A stretch of DNA of 64,000 nucleotides from Alkalihalobacillus pseudalcaliphilus (GCF_028610675.1 NZ_JAQQWS010000004.1:124001-188000), one strand, 5' to 3'; counted from the stretch's first letter, positions 30,339-39,166 are shown. A program made the numbers and translations. The notes: a model not told the origin generated them from the sequence alone.

Positions 30339-31205
30339 GTGGTTCATCACCAGATAGTCGATATCACTTTTGAGTTAAAAGAGGAACATGATTTCTCTTG
30401 GCTTTCTACTTATGGAGAGGTTTTTGCTGTATTTGACCAACAGGATTCTGGGAATATTTCGTTTGGAATTCAAAAAGGTGAGAGAAAGCTATTTATCAAA
30501 TATGCTGGGGCAAAAACGATTCATTTTAAGGGAAATCCTGAAGAGGCAGTGGCAAGGTTAAAGGATTGTGTACCGGTTTATGAGGATTTAGCTCATCCAA
30601 TAGTAGTGAATATGGTGGAGTCGTTTTCTGTAGGCGAGGGCTTTGCCGTCGTATTTGAATGGGTAGAGGGTGAAGGTCTTCATCCGCATTGGTCATTTCC
30701 ACCACCGCATAAATTTACCGATCCATGCTCACCATTTTACCAGTTTCGAATGCTTTCAGTGGAAAAAAGAGTGAGCGTGATGACTAAAATTATCGAATTT
30801 CATACATATGTCGAATCAAAAAGCTATGTGGCGGTTGATTTCTATGATGGTAGTTTACTCTATGATTTTGCAAGAGATGAAGTGAGGATTTGTGATATCG
30901 ACTATTATCAAAAGAGACCATTTACGAACCAGATGGGAAGACTGTACGGTTCCTCGCGTTTTATGTCACCAGAGGAATTTATGTTACATGCTCCGATTGA
31001 TGAGGTTACCAATGTCTTCAATATGGGAGCTACGGCTTTTGTTTTATTAGGACGAGGACGAGATTTCTCCAATAAAAAATGGGAAGCAGGCTCTGCGTTA
31101 TATGAAGTAGCTAAAAAAGCGGTAGCCATGGAGAGGGGGCTTCGTTATCAAAGTGTTGCTTTGCTTTTTGAGGCGTGGAGAAGAGCGGAAGAGCTGCCAA
31201 AGTAG
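30339..31205 (+). CDS. eukaryotic-type protein kinase-like protein
   Basis: 288 residues with a protein-kinase fold. A lysine strand (KLFIKYAG) comes first, the catalytic-loop position reads YVAVDFYDGSLLYDF (aspartate kept, usual asparagine replaced), DID stands for DFG, and GSSRFMSPEE for the APE activation segment. GTG 30339 follows AAGGAGG with 6-nt spacing. Phosphotransfer is plausible but unproven because the HRD and DFG motifs are divergent. No membrane or PASTA domains, so it is not PrkC-like. Substrate unknown. Confidence 0.75.
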   Translation: MVHHQIVDITFELKEEHDFSWLSTYGEVFAVFDQQDSGNISFGIQKGERKLFIKYAGAKTIHFKGNPEEAVARLKDCVPVYEDLAHPIVVNMVESFSVGEGFAVVFEWVEGEGLHPHWSFPPPHKFTDPCSPFYQFRMLSVEKRVSVMTKIIEFHTYVESKSYVAVDFYDGSLLYDFARDEVRICDIDYYQKRPFTNQMGRLYGSSRFMSPEEFMLHAPIDEVTNVFNMGATAFVLLGRGRDFSNKKWEAGSALYEVAKKAVAMERGLRYQSVALLFEAWRRAEELPK

Positions 31206-31218
31206 GCAGCTCTTCTTA
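31188..31218. terminator. bidirectional terminator overlapping the kinase stop codon
   Basis: A perfect 11-bp stem GAAGAGCTGCC / GGCAGCTCTTC with a 6-nt loop between convergent genes. The T-tail is short. Confidence 0.65.
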
Positions 31219-31224
31219 GATGTG

Positions 31225-32067
31225 TTATTGGTTTAGAAACCATTGCTCCACATGTGAAAAGTAGTCTTGCTCACGCCAATAGATGATCGCTTCCTGCTCA
31301 CCATTAGTGAATACGAGATCTTCGAAAAAGAATAAAGCAATCACATAGCCGAAACGTGCATACCCAAAACGAGTGCCCCCATTAATAGAAAACCATTCTT
31401 TGAACATTTCGAGTGGAGTAAGCCTTTGATAATCCTCGTAAAAGGCATGGATAAGCGCCTTCTTATGGTCAAGAGCAAACTGATACCAATGCTCATCCTC
31501 TTGATTTACTGCTAGATACATATAGTCAGCATGGTGAGGCTCGATTTTTTTGGATAAATACGTAGCAACTCCTTCTTGATTAAGCGTTGTAAACGGATGG
31601 AACCAATCCTTCTGATACCAGTCAATCCCAGATAAATCAGTAAGCTTCATATGGGTGTGATGACCAAATTCATGAGCAATCAAAATCCGAAGCTCATCCT
31701 GAGTAGTTGGTAGACGCTCAAGACAAAAGGTAATATCAGGGATGATTTGTTTATGAGTGTAAGCATTAGAACCAAAGCCACCAACGATCAGGTTAATGTT
31801 AATAGGGAAATCGAATTCATATTCCTTTTGGTAGCTAGTCGCCACCTCCTCTATGAGTGGTGGCAATATACGTGAAAGCTTGTCAATGTCAGTAAAATGC
31901 TCCTCATAACGCTCAATTGCCTGTAAAAAACGCTCATCCGTGTTCGCACAATGACCTGTGAAATACTCCTTGAAGATGTCTGGATATTCTTCGTGATACT
32001 GGCGGATGAAGGTCAAGGACGGTTGGTAGTTATTTTGGAAGTATGGAATGGTGTTGGTGATGATCAT
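31225..32067 (-). CDS. gluzincin-type zinc metallopeptidase-like protein, last gene of the minor-pilin operon
   Basis: 280 residues with the zinc motif HEFGHH (HExxH) near residue 139 and a downstream NQEGVATYL whose glutamate suits a third ligand (gluzincin/DUF2268-like). No signal peptide, so probably cytoplasmic. ATG 32067 is preceded by GGAGGGG. The gene starts only 26 nt after the long minor-pilin gene on the same strand, with no terminator between, so it is probably cotranscribed with the pilins. Its substrate is unknown; a pilus-related role is only an inference from position. Confidence 0.75.
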   Translation of the reverse strand: MIITNTIPYFQNNYQPSLTFIRQYHEEYPDIFKEYFTGHCANTDERFLQAIERYEEHFTDIDKLSRILPPLIEEVATSYQKEYEFDFPININLIVGGFGSNAYTHKQIIPDITFCLERLPTTQDELRILIAHEFGHHTHMKLTDLSGIDWYQKDWFHPFTTLNQEGVATYLSKKIEPHHADYMYLAVNQEDEHWYQFALDHKKALIHAFYEDYQRLTPLEMFKEWFSINGGTRFGYARFGYVIALFFFEDLVFTNGEQEAIIYWREQDYFSHVEQWFLNQ

Positions 32068-32093
32068 AGAAATCCCCTCCGATTAAGTGAGTT

Positions 32094-33389
32094 TTATTGT
32101 GCCCATTCTTTCCCATTAACGATAATTCTTGATGTGCCAGTTAAAGTAACCTTATTTGCTTTAAATTCTTGGTTTATAATAGCTCTGCTACTACCCGTTA
32201 ACTTAATTGTATCTGTAGACAGGATTTTTGTGTTTAGAAAAGCTCCACCATTAATCTCTATCTTATTTTCTATATCGACTAGATTTGCAATTTCGCTACT
32301 ATTAACCCCGCTACTCCCATTGATTAACAAATTTTGACCTGATAAGTTATGAGTGTTAAGTTTAGCATTACCGGTAATTGAAATTCCATTATTTAATGAT
32401 GTGTTACCTATGATGTTTACAATGCTCCCATTTGTAAGTGTTAAATAGTCCCCAGTAATATTTTCAGCAGATAAACTGACATTGCCTTTAACATGAATTT
32501 CATAATTAATCTTAATATCATTCTTAATATCTAATATTGGATCACTAGATAGAAATAAGTTATCAGCAATAATTTCATTTGTTTTAAAACGGTTAGTCCC
32601 ACCTGTAGAATCAAAGTCACCCAATAAATAAATACCTCCGTTGTTGATTTCAACATTGCGACTAGTTCTTGTAATAAGAGATCCTGTAGTAATAAGGGAA
32701 CCTTTGGAAATTCTAAGATTATGAGATACATTGAAGTTCTCCGTATCTATCTTGTATGTGCCATCTGAAAAATGGAATTGCTCGTGCCACTTAGTTGAAA
32801 GTGTAGAGTTCTCCTTATCACAATCCATCTGATTTTTGAATTTAGCAAAGTCACTCTCCTCTGGGTAGGTAAAAGGCTGTCCCTTTCGGCAAATAATTAA
32901 GAAATCATGTTTAGGAATACTAGGCTCGTTGGTTTCTTCCTCCCCCCTAGCCATCACAACGACCATCTTTCTCTGGCTCATCTGTATCGGCTTTTCTTCA
33001 CCTTGTAATTTCAAGTCTACTATACTACCATTCGTTTCTAATAACTCTGCGTTATGGAGTAACTCTCTCTTCCCATCTAATTCTCTATTTTCTATTAAAG
33101 TCCCATCTGTAATTTCGTAGGTGATTATATCTCCTTCTGCGGTTGTGAGTTCGATTTTGTTGTTGCCTTTTTCTTTTAGTTCCTTGGCATTTTCTATATG
33201 GCGTTTCATTTCTGCCACGGTAGCTTGTAGGATTGTGCGGTCTATGGATGCTTGTTGGAATGTTTGCTGGGCTTGATTTTGTTGAATGGCGACGTAAGTA
33301 ATGCCGCCAAACACGAGTGAAATCAATGTGAGAGCAGCAAGTAATTCAATTAACGTCACGCCTCGCTGATTGTTGATTAATCGTTTCAT
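32094..33389 (-). CDS. PilW-like prepilin with long beta-solenoid-like tail
   Basis: 431 residues. A class III leader of 10 residues (MKRLINNQRG) is followed by VTLIELL with the Glu at mature position 5, then the pilin N-terminal helix to about residue 60. A middle region (about 60-200) is pilin-like. From about residue 215 to the end come short strand-turn repeats rich in N, G, S, T, I and L (e.g. ITGNAKLNTHNLSG, KLTGSSRAIINQ, TLTGTSRIIVNG), the pattern of a beta-solenoid/bactofilin-like rod. Far longer than ordinary minor pilins. GGAGGTC precedes ATG 33389, which overlaps the upstream stop (TAATG). Confidence 0.85.
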   Translation of the reverse strand: MKRLINNQRGVTLIELLAALTLISLVFGGITYVAIQQNQAQQTFQQASIDRTILQATVAEMKRHIENAKELKEKGNNKIELTTAEGDIITYEITDGTLIENRELDGKRELLHNAELLETNGSIVDLKLQGEEKPIQMSQRKMVVVMARGEEETNEPSIPKHDFLIICRKGQPFTYPEESDFAKFKNQMDCDKENSTLSTKWHEQFHFSDGTYKIDTENFNVSHNLRISKGSLITTGSLITRTSRNVEINNGGIYLLGDFDSTGGTNRFKTNEIIADNLFLSSDPILDIKNDIKINYEIHVKGNVSLSAENITGDYLTLTNGSIVNIIGNTSLNNGISITGNAKLNTHNLSGQNLLINGSSGVNSSEIANLVDIENKIEINGGAFLNTKILSTDTIKLTGSSRAIINQEFKANKVTLTGTSRIIVNGKEWAQ

Positions 33390-33856
33390 TACAGACCTCC
33401 GTCGCTAGGCATGGATTCCCAGTTAATTAGTGTTAATTCTTTGATTTGATTTCCTTCAGGTACGATTAAAAAGGTAGCCGTCGTTTGCATTGTGTTTTTG
33501 CCAGAATCATTTCTATCTGTTGCTTGACTGGTTAACTTCAAGTGATCGCCTGTTATCGTACAAGCATAGGTTAAATCAAACCCATTTAACACTTGAGTTA
33601 AGTCATCTGGTAGCTGACATGTATGCGCACTTAGATTTAGAATGATGGTCGATTCCTTTTGTTGTAATAAGCTGACCATTTCTTCAATCCCACCTTCACT
33701 TGCTGCGGTGGCAATGATTTGTTCCGTTCGAATTGAATTCCCTTTATACTCACTCGTTAGAAACTGCATCACTACAAGCAATCCGAGCATGGCAACCACT
33801 GTAAAAATTAACGCGAGCGGTAATGCCAAGCCCTGTTGGCTTTTCAGAATGGTCAT
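33389..33856 (-). CDS. PilX-like minor prepilin
   Basis: 155 residues. The short leader MTILKSQQG is followed by a long hydrophobic helix (LALPLALIFTVVAMLG). The usual Glu at mature position 5 is absent (L), as in PilX-type minor pilins. One cysteine pair (HTCQLP and YACTIT) could form a disulphide. It overlaps its upstream neighbour by four bases (ATGA) and the downstream one by one. Confidence 0.8.
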   Translation of the reverse strand: MTILKSQQGLALPLALIFTVVAMLGLLVVMQFLTSEYKGNSIRTEQIIATAASEGGIEEMVSLLQQKESTIILNLSAHTCQLPDDLTQVLNGFDLTYACTITGDHLKLTSQATDRNDSGKNTMQTTATFLIVPEGNQIKELTLINWESMPSDGGL

Positions 33857-34290
33857 CCCTCGCTCTCCTCCTCTCCAATATATAACTGCGAAGTGAGCAC
33901 GACCGGCTTTAATGGACTTGATGACTGAAGAGGTGCAACAGTAATTGTTACTTCTATTAATGTAGGAGACTTTTCTTTTTTATCAACGTGAATGGAGAAG
34001 TGTGGAAGTTGCTCTCCTAACGTTCCTAATTGATACTGTTTATTGTCACTTAAAGCTAAATCACGCTCGGCTCGAATTGCTTCTAGTTGACTTTGGGCTA
34101 GTAATGTTGCCTCTACTTTCTCTGCATTGAAGTCATTCGTTTTAAGACTGTTTCCTAAAATAAATAAAAAAGAAAATCCGAAAATGATAATCAGAGTAAA
34201 GGAAACGAGAACCTCTATTAACGTAAAACCAAAGGAGTAGGTGGTATGGCTAGGTACATTTTTTCGTAGGAAATCTTTCAAAGCGTTCAT
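33853..34290 (-). CDS. PilV-like minor prepilin
   Basis: 145 residues with the type III processing site YSFG-FTLIEVL, so a 21-residue leader. The mature N-terminal helix runs FTLIEVLVSFTLIIIFGFS, and the globular part contains QSQLEAIRAERD, typical of PilV/ComGD-like proteins. ATG 34290 abuts the Shine-Dalgarno AGGAG; an in-frame TTG at 34281 would be spaced 9 nt and may be the true start. First gene of the leftward minor-pilin operon, divergent from pilB. Confidence 0.85.
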   Translation of the reverse strand: MNALKDFLRKNVPSHTTYSFGFTLIEVLVSFTLIIIFGFSFLFILGNSLKTNDFNAEKVEATLLAQSQLEAIRAERDLALSDNKQYQLGTLGEQLPHFSIHVDKKEKSPTLIEVTITVAPLQSSSPLKPVVLTSQLYIGEEESEG

Positions 34291-34342
34291 CTCCTAATCA
34301 TAAAAACTTTTTAGAGTTAATACTTTCCAATAAATTGACTTT

Positions 34343-34408
34343 ATTATACAATAAATAAAAAGAACTAGATATAAAGTATTGGTAATTAGATAAAATTTTA
34401 CTTTTAAT
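34343..34408. promoter_or_regulatory. divergent promoter region pilB / minor pilins
   Basis: AT-rich. Leftward, TATAAT on the minus strand at 34348-34343 has a poor -35. Rightward, TTGGTA (34379-34384), 18 nt and TTTAAT (34403-34408) is a possible pilB promoter. Both are weak by eye. Confidence 0.35.
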
Positions 34409-34478
34409 AGGATGATTTTGATGGTGTTGATCGTGGTGGTTAGTTATTTAGATTTAGTTTTTGGTGGAGGAGAAGTAG

Positions 34479-36146
34479 ATGGCTCTTAAGCAACGTAAAA
34501 GATTAGGAGATTTATTAGTAGATGCAAAGCTTATTTCCGAAAAGCAGCTCCAAAAAGCATTAGTAGCTAAAAAGACGAATGAGAAGCTCGGACATTATTT
34601 AGTTGAGCAGCAATTAATTACAGAAGAGCAGCTTGCTGATACCTTAGAAATCCAACTCGGTATACAGCGTGTGCAGCTCAATCGGTACCCGATTGAAGCT
34701 CATCTGATTCGGTTTGTCCCGAAAGATTTTGCGACAAAAAATGAACTAATGCCGTTAAAACAAGAGGCGAATAAGCTCGTTGTAGCAATGGCCGACCCGA
34801 TGGACTTTTTTGCAATTGAAGATTTACGGATGATGACTTCCTTTCAAATTGAGCCGGTCCTAGCTTTGCGTGACGAAATCACCCGTGCGATTGAGCGGAC
34901 CTATCAGTTAGATAGTTCGGTCGTGAAAGAAATCTCGATGCAGGCTGAGTCAGCACCTAAAGAGGTTGATGACGGTATGAATGAAGAGATGGCACCGATG
35001 ATTCAGCTCGTGAATCAAGTGCTCTTTTCTGCCTTAAAACAAAGGGCGAGTGATATTCATATTGAACCGTTTGAAAATCGCGTCTTTATTCGTTATCGAA
35101 TTGATGGACTTTTAAAAACAGTACGGACTTTTCCAAAAGGGATACATTCAGCCTTAATTGCTCGTGTGAAAATTATGGCACAGTTGAATATAACCGAACA
35201 CCGACTCCCACAAGATGGACGAACGAAGTTTTCGTTAGAAGGTGATGTACTAGATTTGCGGATTTCAACGTTACCGACCATTTTTGGGGAAAAGATTGTT
35301 ATTCGTCTTTTGAATGCAAAGCAACTTGTCTTAGATTTAGAGAAGCTTGATTTTAATGCTTATAACTTACAAAATTTTCGGAAGTTAATTGAGCAGCCTT
35401 CAGGACTTATTTTGTTGACGGGACCAACAGGGTCAGGGAAAACTTCCACCTTGTATACCGCTTTAATGCATCTTAATAAAGAAGAAAGTAATATTGTCAC
35501 GATTGAAGACCCAGTGGAGTACCAGCTTGAAGGTGTTAACCAAGTTCAAGTTCATAACCAATCTGGCTTGAGCTTTGCGACGGGTTTACGTTCGATTTTG
35601 AGACAAGATCCAAACATTGTCATGATCGGTGAAATTCGTGATAAAGAAACGGCAGAAATTGCGGTGCGTGCATCTTTAACGGGTCATCTCGTATTTAGTA
35701 CGCTTCATACTAATGATGCGATTGCCTCAATCCCAAGATTAATTGATATGGGCATTGAACCATACTTAGTAATTTCGGCTTTATCTGGTGTTGTCACACA
35801 ACGTCTTGTTCGGAAAATATGTAAGGAATGCAAGGAAGCTTATGAGCCGACAAAAATGGAAATGGAGCTTTTTGAAAAGTACAACATGAACGTCGAAAAG
35901 CTATATAAAGGTAATGGCTGTCCGGCTTGTGATGAGCGGGGATATCAAGGACGCATGTCGATTCACGAACTTTTTCGCTTAGACCAGCCTTTAAAAGAGA
36001 TGCTGATGAATCAAACTTCCTTACATTTGGTTAGAACGAAGGCGTCTCAAAATGGAATGATCCAATTAGTAGAGGATGGATTAGAAAAAGCGGCTCTTAG
36101 TTTAACGACTGTGGAAGAAGTGCTTAAGGTTGCGTTTGACCATTAA
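34479..36146 (+). CDS. pilB: type IV pilus assembly ATPase PilB
   Basis: A 555-residue GspE/PilB-family hexameric ATPase that powers pilin polymerisation at the membrane base. The MshEN/T2SSE N-domain covers about 1-150, Walker A GPTGSGKT is at 315-322, the Asp box and Walker B (IVMIGEIRD) follow, and a tetracysteine zinc site is at C448, C451, C481 and C484. Longer than ComGA (about 356 aa), because ComGA lacks the N-domain. The ribosome binding site is GGAGGAG. First gene of the pilB-T-C operon. Confidence 0.96.
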   Translation: MALKQRKRLGDLLVDAKLISEKQLQKALVAKKTNEKLGHYLVEQQLITEEQLADTLEIQLGIQRVQLNRYPIEAHLIRFVPKDFATKNELMPLKQEANKLVVAMADPMDFFAIEDLRMMTSFQIEPVLALRDEITRAIERTYQLDSSVVKEISMQAESAPKEVDDGMNEEMAPMIQLVNQVLFSALKQRASDIHIEPFENRVFIRYRIDGLLKTVRTFPKGIHSALIARVKIMAQLNITEHRLPQDGRTKFSLEGDVLDLRISTLPTIFGEKIVIRLLNAKQLVLDLEKLDFNAYNLQNFRKLIEQPSGLILLTGPTGSGKTSTLYTALMHLNKEESNIVTIEDPVEYQLEGVNQVQVHNQSGLSFATGLRSILRQDPNIVMIGEIRDKETAEIAVRASLTGHLVFSTLHTNDAIASIPRLIDMGIEPYLVISALSGVVTQRLVRKICKECKEAYEPTKMEMELFEKYNMNVEKLYKGNGCPACDERGYQGRMSIHELFRLDQPLKEMLMNQTSLHLVRTKASQNGMIQLVEDGLEKAALSLTTVEEVLKVAFDH

Positions 36147-36168
36147 GAAGTAAGAAGGAGGTGTGAGG

Positions 36169-37209
36169 ATGAAAAGAAAGGTAGATAAGTTGTTAACAGA
36201 AGCTTTTCAAAGCGGAGCATCTGATATTCATATAACGGTTGGGATTCCCGTGATGTTTCGTGTAAATGGAGAGTTACAAAAAGCAAATGAAGTGATCATA
36301 AAGCCGGATGATACGAAGGAGATCGCCAAGGTACTTGTGCCGCCTAATTTATGGGATGTACTAAAAAAAACAAGAGATTTAGATTTTTCTTACGGTATTC
36401 CAAATGTATCGCGTTATCGAGTCAATGCTTACTATCAACGAGGTTGTATTTGCCTAGCAATTCGGGTCATCCCAACCTCGATTCCTAGCTTAGAGGAATT
36501 AAATATGCCCGAGGTTCTAAAGGGATTAGCTCAAAAACCTCACGGGCTTGTGTTAGTAACGGGACCAACAGGAAGTGGGAAATCAACAACATTAGCGGCA
36601 ATGATTGACTATGTGAATCGTCATTTTAATCGTCATATTATTACGCTGGAAGACCCGATTGAATATTTACATAAACATCAGAAATGTGTCATAAATCAGC
36701 GGGAGGTTGGCTCAGATACGAATAATTTTGCCAATGGTTTGAAGAGCTGCTTACGCCAAGATCCCGATGTGATTTTGGTTGGAGAGCTACGTGATAACGA
36801 AACGATCGCCACAGCGTTAACGGCCGCAGAAACGGGACATTTAGTTTTAGGTACCTTGCATACAACCGATGCGGCATCAACGATTGACCGAATTATTGAT
36901 GTTTTCCCCCATACACAGCAAGCCCAAATTCGGATCCAGCTTGCTTCTGTGTTGAGTGGTGTTATTACACAAAGGCTTTTTAAGCAAAAAAACTTTCCGG
37001 GTAGAATCGCAGCCACCGAGGTTTTAATTAACAACGGAGCGATCAGGAATCTAATCCGTAATGAAAAGATATATCAGATTCATAGTGTCATGCAAACGAA
37101 TCGTGCACTGGGTATGCACACGTTAGAGATGTCTATCAACCAATTAATTCAACAAAACCAAGTGAACAAAGAAGATGTCCTCTCTTATTTAACGGAAGGT
37201 GCTGTCTAA
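36169..37209 (+). CDS. pilT: type IV pilus retraction ATPase PilT
   Basis: 346 residues. GspE-superfamily ATPase with Walker A GPTGSGKS at about 132-139, Walker B VILVGELRD, and the PilT-diagnostic AIRNLIR motif at about 291-297, which is required for retraction in studied PilTs. ATG 36169 is spaced 7 nt from GGAGG; a GTG two codons upstream is possible. Its presence implies dynamic pili (twitching or DNA pulling), unlike the ComG pseudopilus, which has no PilT. Confidence 0.95.
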   Translation: MKRKVDKLLTEAFQSGASDIHITVGIPVMFRVNGELQKANEVIIKPDDTKEIAKVLVPPNLWDVLKKTRDLDFSYGIPNVSRYRVNAYYQRGCICLAIRVIPTSIPSLEELNMPEVLKGLAQKPHGLVLVTGPTGSGKSTTLAAMIDYVNRHFNRHIITLEDPIEYLHKHQKCVINQREVGSDTNNFANGLKSCLRQDPDVILVGELRDNETIATALTAAETGHLVLGTLHTTDAASTIDRIIDVFPHTQQAQIRIQLASVLSGVITQRLFKQKNFPGRIAATEVLINNGAIRNLIRNEKIYQIHSVMQTNRALGMHTLEMSINQLIQQNQVNKEDVLSYLTEGAV

Positions 37210-38418
37210 ATGGGGATGTTTGCGTACCAAGGTCAAAGGCTGAGTGGTGAGAAGGTGATCGGGAAGCTTGAAGCTACATCTGTGCAAGAAGTGAGAGTTC
37301 AACTGAAAGAACAGGGGATTGTCGCTTTTCAAGTAGAACCAATCAACGCGTTATTAAATAAAGAGCTTGATCTTGGCTTTCAGAAAGTAAAAACACAGGA
37401 TTTTGTTTTATTCCTGCGTCAATATTCAACCTTATTAAAAGCTGGAATTCCTATTGTTCAGGCAACAACGATTTCAGCTGAACAGACAACAAGTAAACCA
37501 TTAAGAGTAGCGTTAAAAGAAGTCGCTGAGCAGGTTAATAGTGGTATTGCTTTATCGGGGGCAGCGAAAGGACATCCGGCTATTTTCCCTGAGCTTTTTA
37601 CGAATATGGTGTATGCAGGTGAAATGGGCGGTAATTTGGATGAAATTTTAGAAAGGCTTGCTGATGACTATGAAAAACAACATCGAACGAAACAAAAAAT
37701 AACCGCAGCGATGACATATCCGCTCGTTGTTAGTGTATTTGCTTTCGGTGTCGTTGTCTTTTTATTAATGGTTGTTGTGCCGATGTTTGCGAATATGTTT
37801 GCCAATATGGATCAAGACTTACCAATCATAACGGTAATTGTTATGGAGGCAGGTCAATTAATCGGCCGTTTTTGGTGGTTACTATTAGGAATGTTTGTGA
37901 TTTTATTTGCGATGTTTGCGATCGTCAAAAATGACCCGAAAGTTCGCTTTTATAGTGATCGTTTCCTTTTAAAAATCCCTGTTATCGGAAAGCTCGTACA
38001 AAAAGCGTTATTAGCTCGGATGACTCGAATTTTAAGCTCTCTGTTCTCCAGCTCTGTGCCTGTCCTTCAGGCATTAGAAATTGTGGAACGAATCGTCAAA
38101 AATGAAGTCGTAAATCAAGTGCTAAAAGATTCACGGCTGTATCTAGAAAAAGGGGAATCGTTAACGGCACCAATGAAGGGGCATTGGGTTTTCCCGCCGC
38201 TTGTCACGCAATTAATGACGGTAGGGGAGAAAACAGGGACTTTAGATGTGATGTTAGGTAAAATTGCTGATTATTATGAGGCAGAAGTTGAGACAGGCAC
38301 CGATCAGTTAAAAGCTTTTATAGAACCAGTGATGATTGTTGCCCTTGCCGTTATTGTCGGGACAATCGTAATGGCGATTATGGTGCCGATGTTTTCACTT
38401 TTTCAAAACTTTAATTAA
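37210..38418 (+). CDS. pilC: type IV pilus inner-membrane platform protein PilC
   Basis: 402 residues of the GspF/PilC family. Two T2SSF cytoplasmic domains (about 65-190 and 270-390) are separated by membrane segments at about 170-195, 220-240 and 375-395. It couples PilB and PilT to the growing pilus. ATG 37210 directly follows the pilT stop, with AAGGTG 8 nt upstream. Confidence 0.95.
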   Translation: MGMFAYQGQRLSGEKVIGKLEATSVQEVRVQLKEQGIVAFQVEPINALLNKELDLGFQKVKTQDFVLFLRQYSTLLKAGIPIVQATTISAEQTTSKPLRVALKEVAEQVNSGIALSGAAKGHPAIFPELFTNMVYAGEMGGNLDEILERLADDYEKQHRTKQKITAAMTYPLVVSVFAFGVVVFLLMVVVPMFANMFANMDQDLPIITVIVMEAGQLIGRFWWLLLGMFVILFAMFAIVKNDPKVRFYSDRFLLKIPVIGKLVQKALLARMTRILSSLFSSSVPVLQALEIVERIVKNEVVNQVLKDSRLYLEKGESLTAPMKGHWVFPPLVTQLMTVGEKTGTLDVMLGKIADYYEAEVETGTDQLKAFIEPVMIVALAVIVGTIVMAIMVPMFSLFQNFN

Positions 38419-38674
38419 AAAGAACTAGACAAAAAGACTTATTTCGATTATGATTTTTGTAGTGATAATTTTCAATATATTGTAATTTTTGTTTATCGTA
38501 TGAAAAGAATTCCTGCTTATCTATAAAATTGGACGTGAAGACGGATTATCTGTATGTGGGCACTTGGGTAATCAAGAGCGAGTAGTGCAACCGGCCAAGT
38601 TTGTAAATAAATATTGTCCTTACTTAAAAGGACAAGAAAAACTTTGCTTAACCAATTCAAAGGAGGAGAAACAA
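38419..38674 (+). other. long 5' leader of the major pilin gene
   Basis: 256 bp between pilC and the pilin. There is no clear T-rich terminator after pilC. The second half is more GC-rich and contains CTTGG(38570s)...CCAAG pairing around AGTAGTGCAACCGG, then a perfect 8-bp hairpin TTGTCCTT (38614-38621), ACTTAA, AAGGACAA (38628-38635), and finally AAAGGAGGAG. A TTG-initiated frame joins in frame with the pilin, but no ribosome binding site supports it. Probably a regulatory or stabilising leader; I could not match it to a known riboswitch. Confidence 0.55.
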
Positions 38675-39088
38675 ATGAGAATTATGTTAAAAAGATTAAA
38701 AAATGAACGAGGCCTCACGCTTATCGAATTACTAGCAGTCGTAGTTATCTTAGGAATTATCGCCGCGATTGCGATTCCGAGTATAGGCGGAATTATGGAA
38801 AACAGTAAAAAGGACGCCGCGGTAGCGAATGCCCAGCAGATATTGAGTGCAGCAACGCTTTATAAGGCTGGTGGTGGTGAGTTTAGTGGAGATTATAAAG
38901 ATAGATTAGTAGAGTTTATTGATGGTGAAGAAATTATTGATCCATGGACGAATGAACCAACAACAAATGATTGGTCAGTAAAAGATGATGGTGTACTTTC
39001 TATAAGTATTAAATTTGATAATTGTGATTTAACTGGAAATTATACTTCAAATGAACTATCCAAGGATGGAAGATCTTTATGTAAATAA
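38675..39088 (+). CDS. pilA: type IV major pilin (prepilin)
   Basis: 137 residues. The leader MRIMLKRLKNERG is followed by LTLIELLAVVVILGIIAAIA, a textbook type IVa pilin N-terminus with Glu5. The mature chain is about 124 residues. Two C-terminal cysteines (DNCDL and the penultimate Cys) can close a D-region disulphide loop. AAGGAGGAG precedes ATG 38675. Its own long leader and a hairpin on each side suggest higher, separately tuned expression than the machinery genes. Major-pilin status is inferred from position and size. Confidence 0.88.
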   Translation: MRIMLKRLKNERGLTLIELLAVVVILGIIAAIAIPSIGGIMENSKKDAAVANAQQILSAATLYKAGGGEFSGDYKDRLVEFIDGEEIIDPWTNEPTTNDWSVKDDGVLSISIKFDNCDLTGNYTSNELSKDGRSLCK

Positions 39089-39093
39089 TTGAT

Positions 39094-39126
39094 AAAAGGA
39101 TTGCCCCACACCGGGACAATCCTTTT
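39094..39126 (+). terminator. hairpin after the pilin gene
   Basis: AAAAGGATTGCCC pairs with GGGACAATCCTTTT (one bulge). Only TTTT follows, so it is probably a partial terminator or an mRNA-stabilising 3' end that keeps pilin mRNA in excess over downstream genes. Confidence 0.65.
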
Positions 39127-39166
39127 CCACCATTATACGTGATGAGTAGGTGAAAGGAGGAATGGG

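Noticed and set aside
38520..38650. c-di-GMP riboswitch in the pilin leader
   Set aside because: Short resemblances (GGACGTGAAG, CAACCGG) do not reproduce the conserved core in the right order; I keep only an unexplained leader.
38564..38674. 37-residue N-terminal extension of the pilin
   Set aside because: TTG start without a binding site, would place an over-long leader before the processing site, and overlaps the real Shine-Dalgarno sequence.
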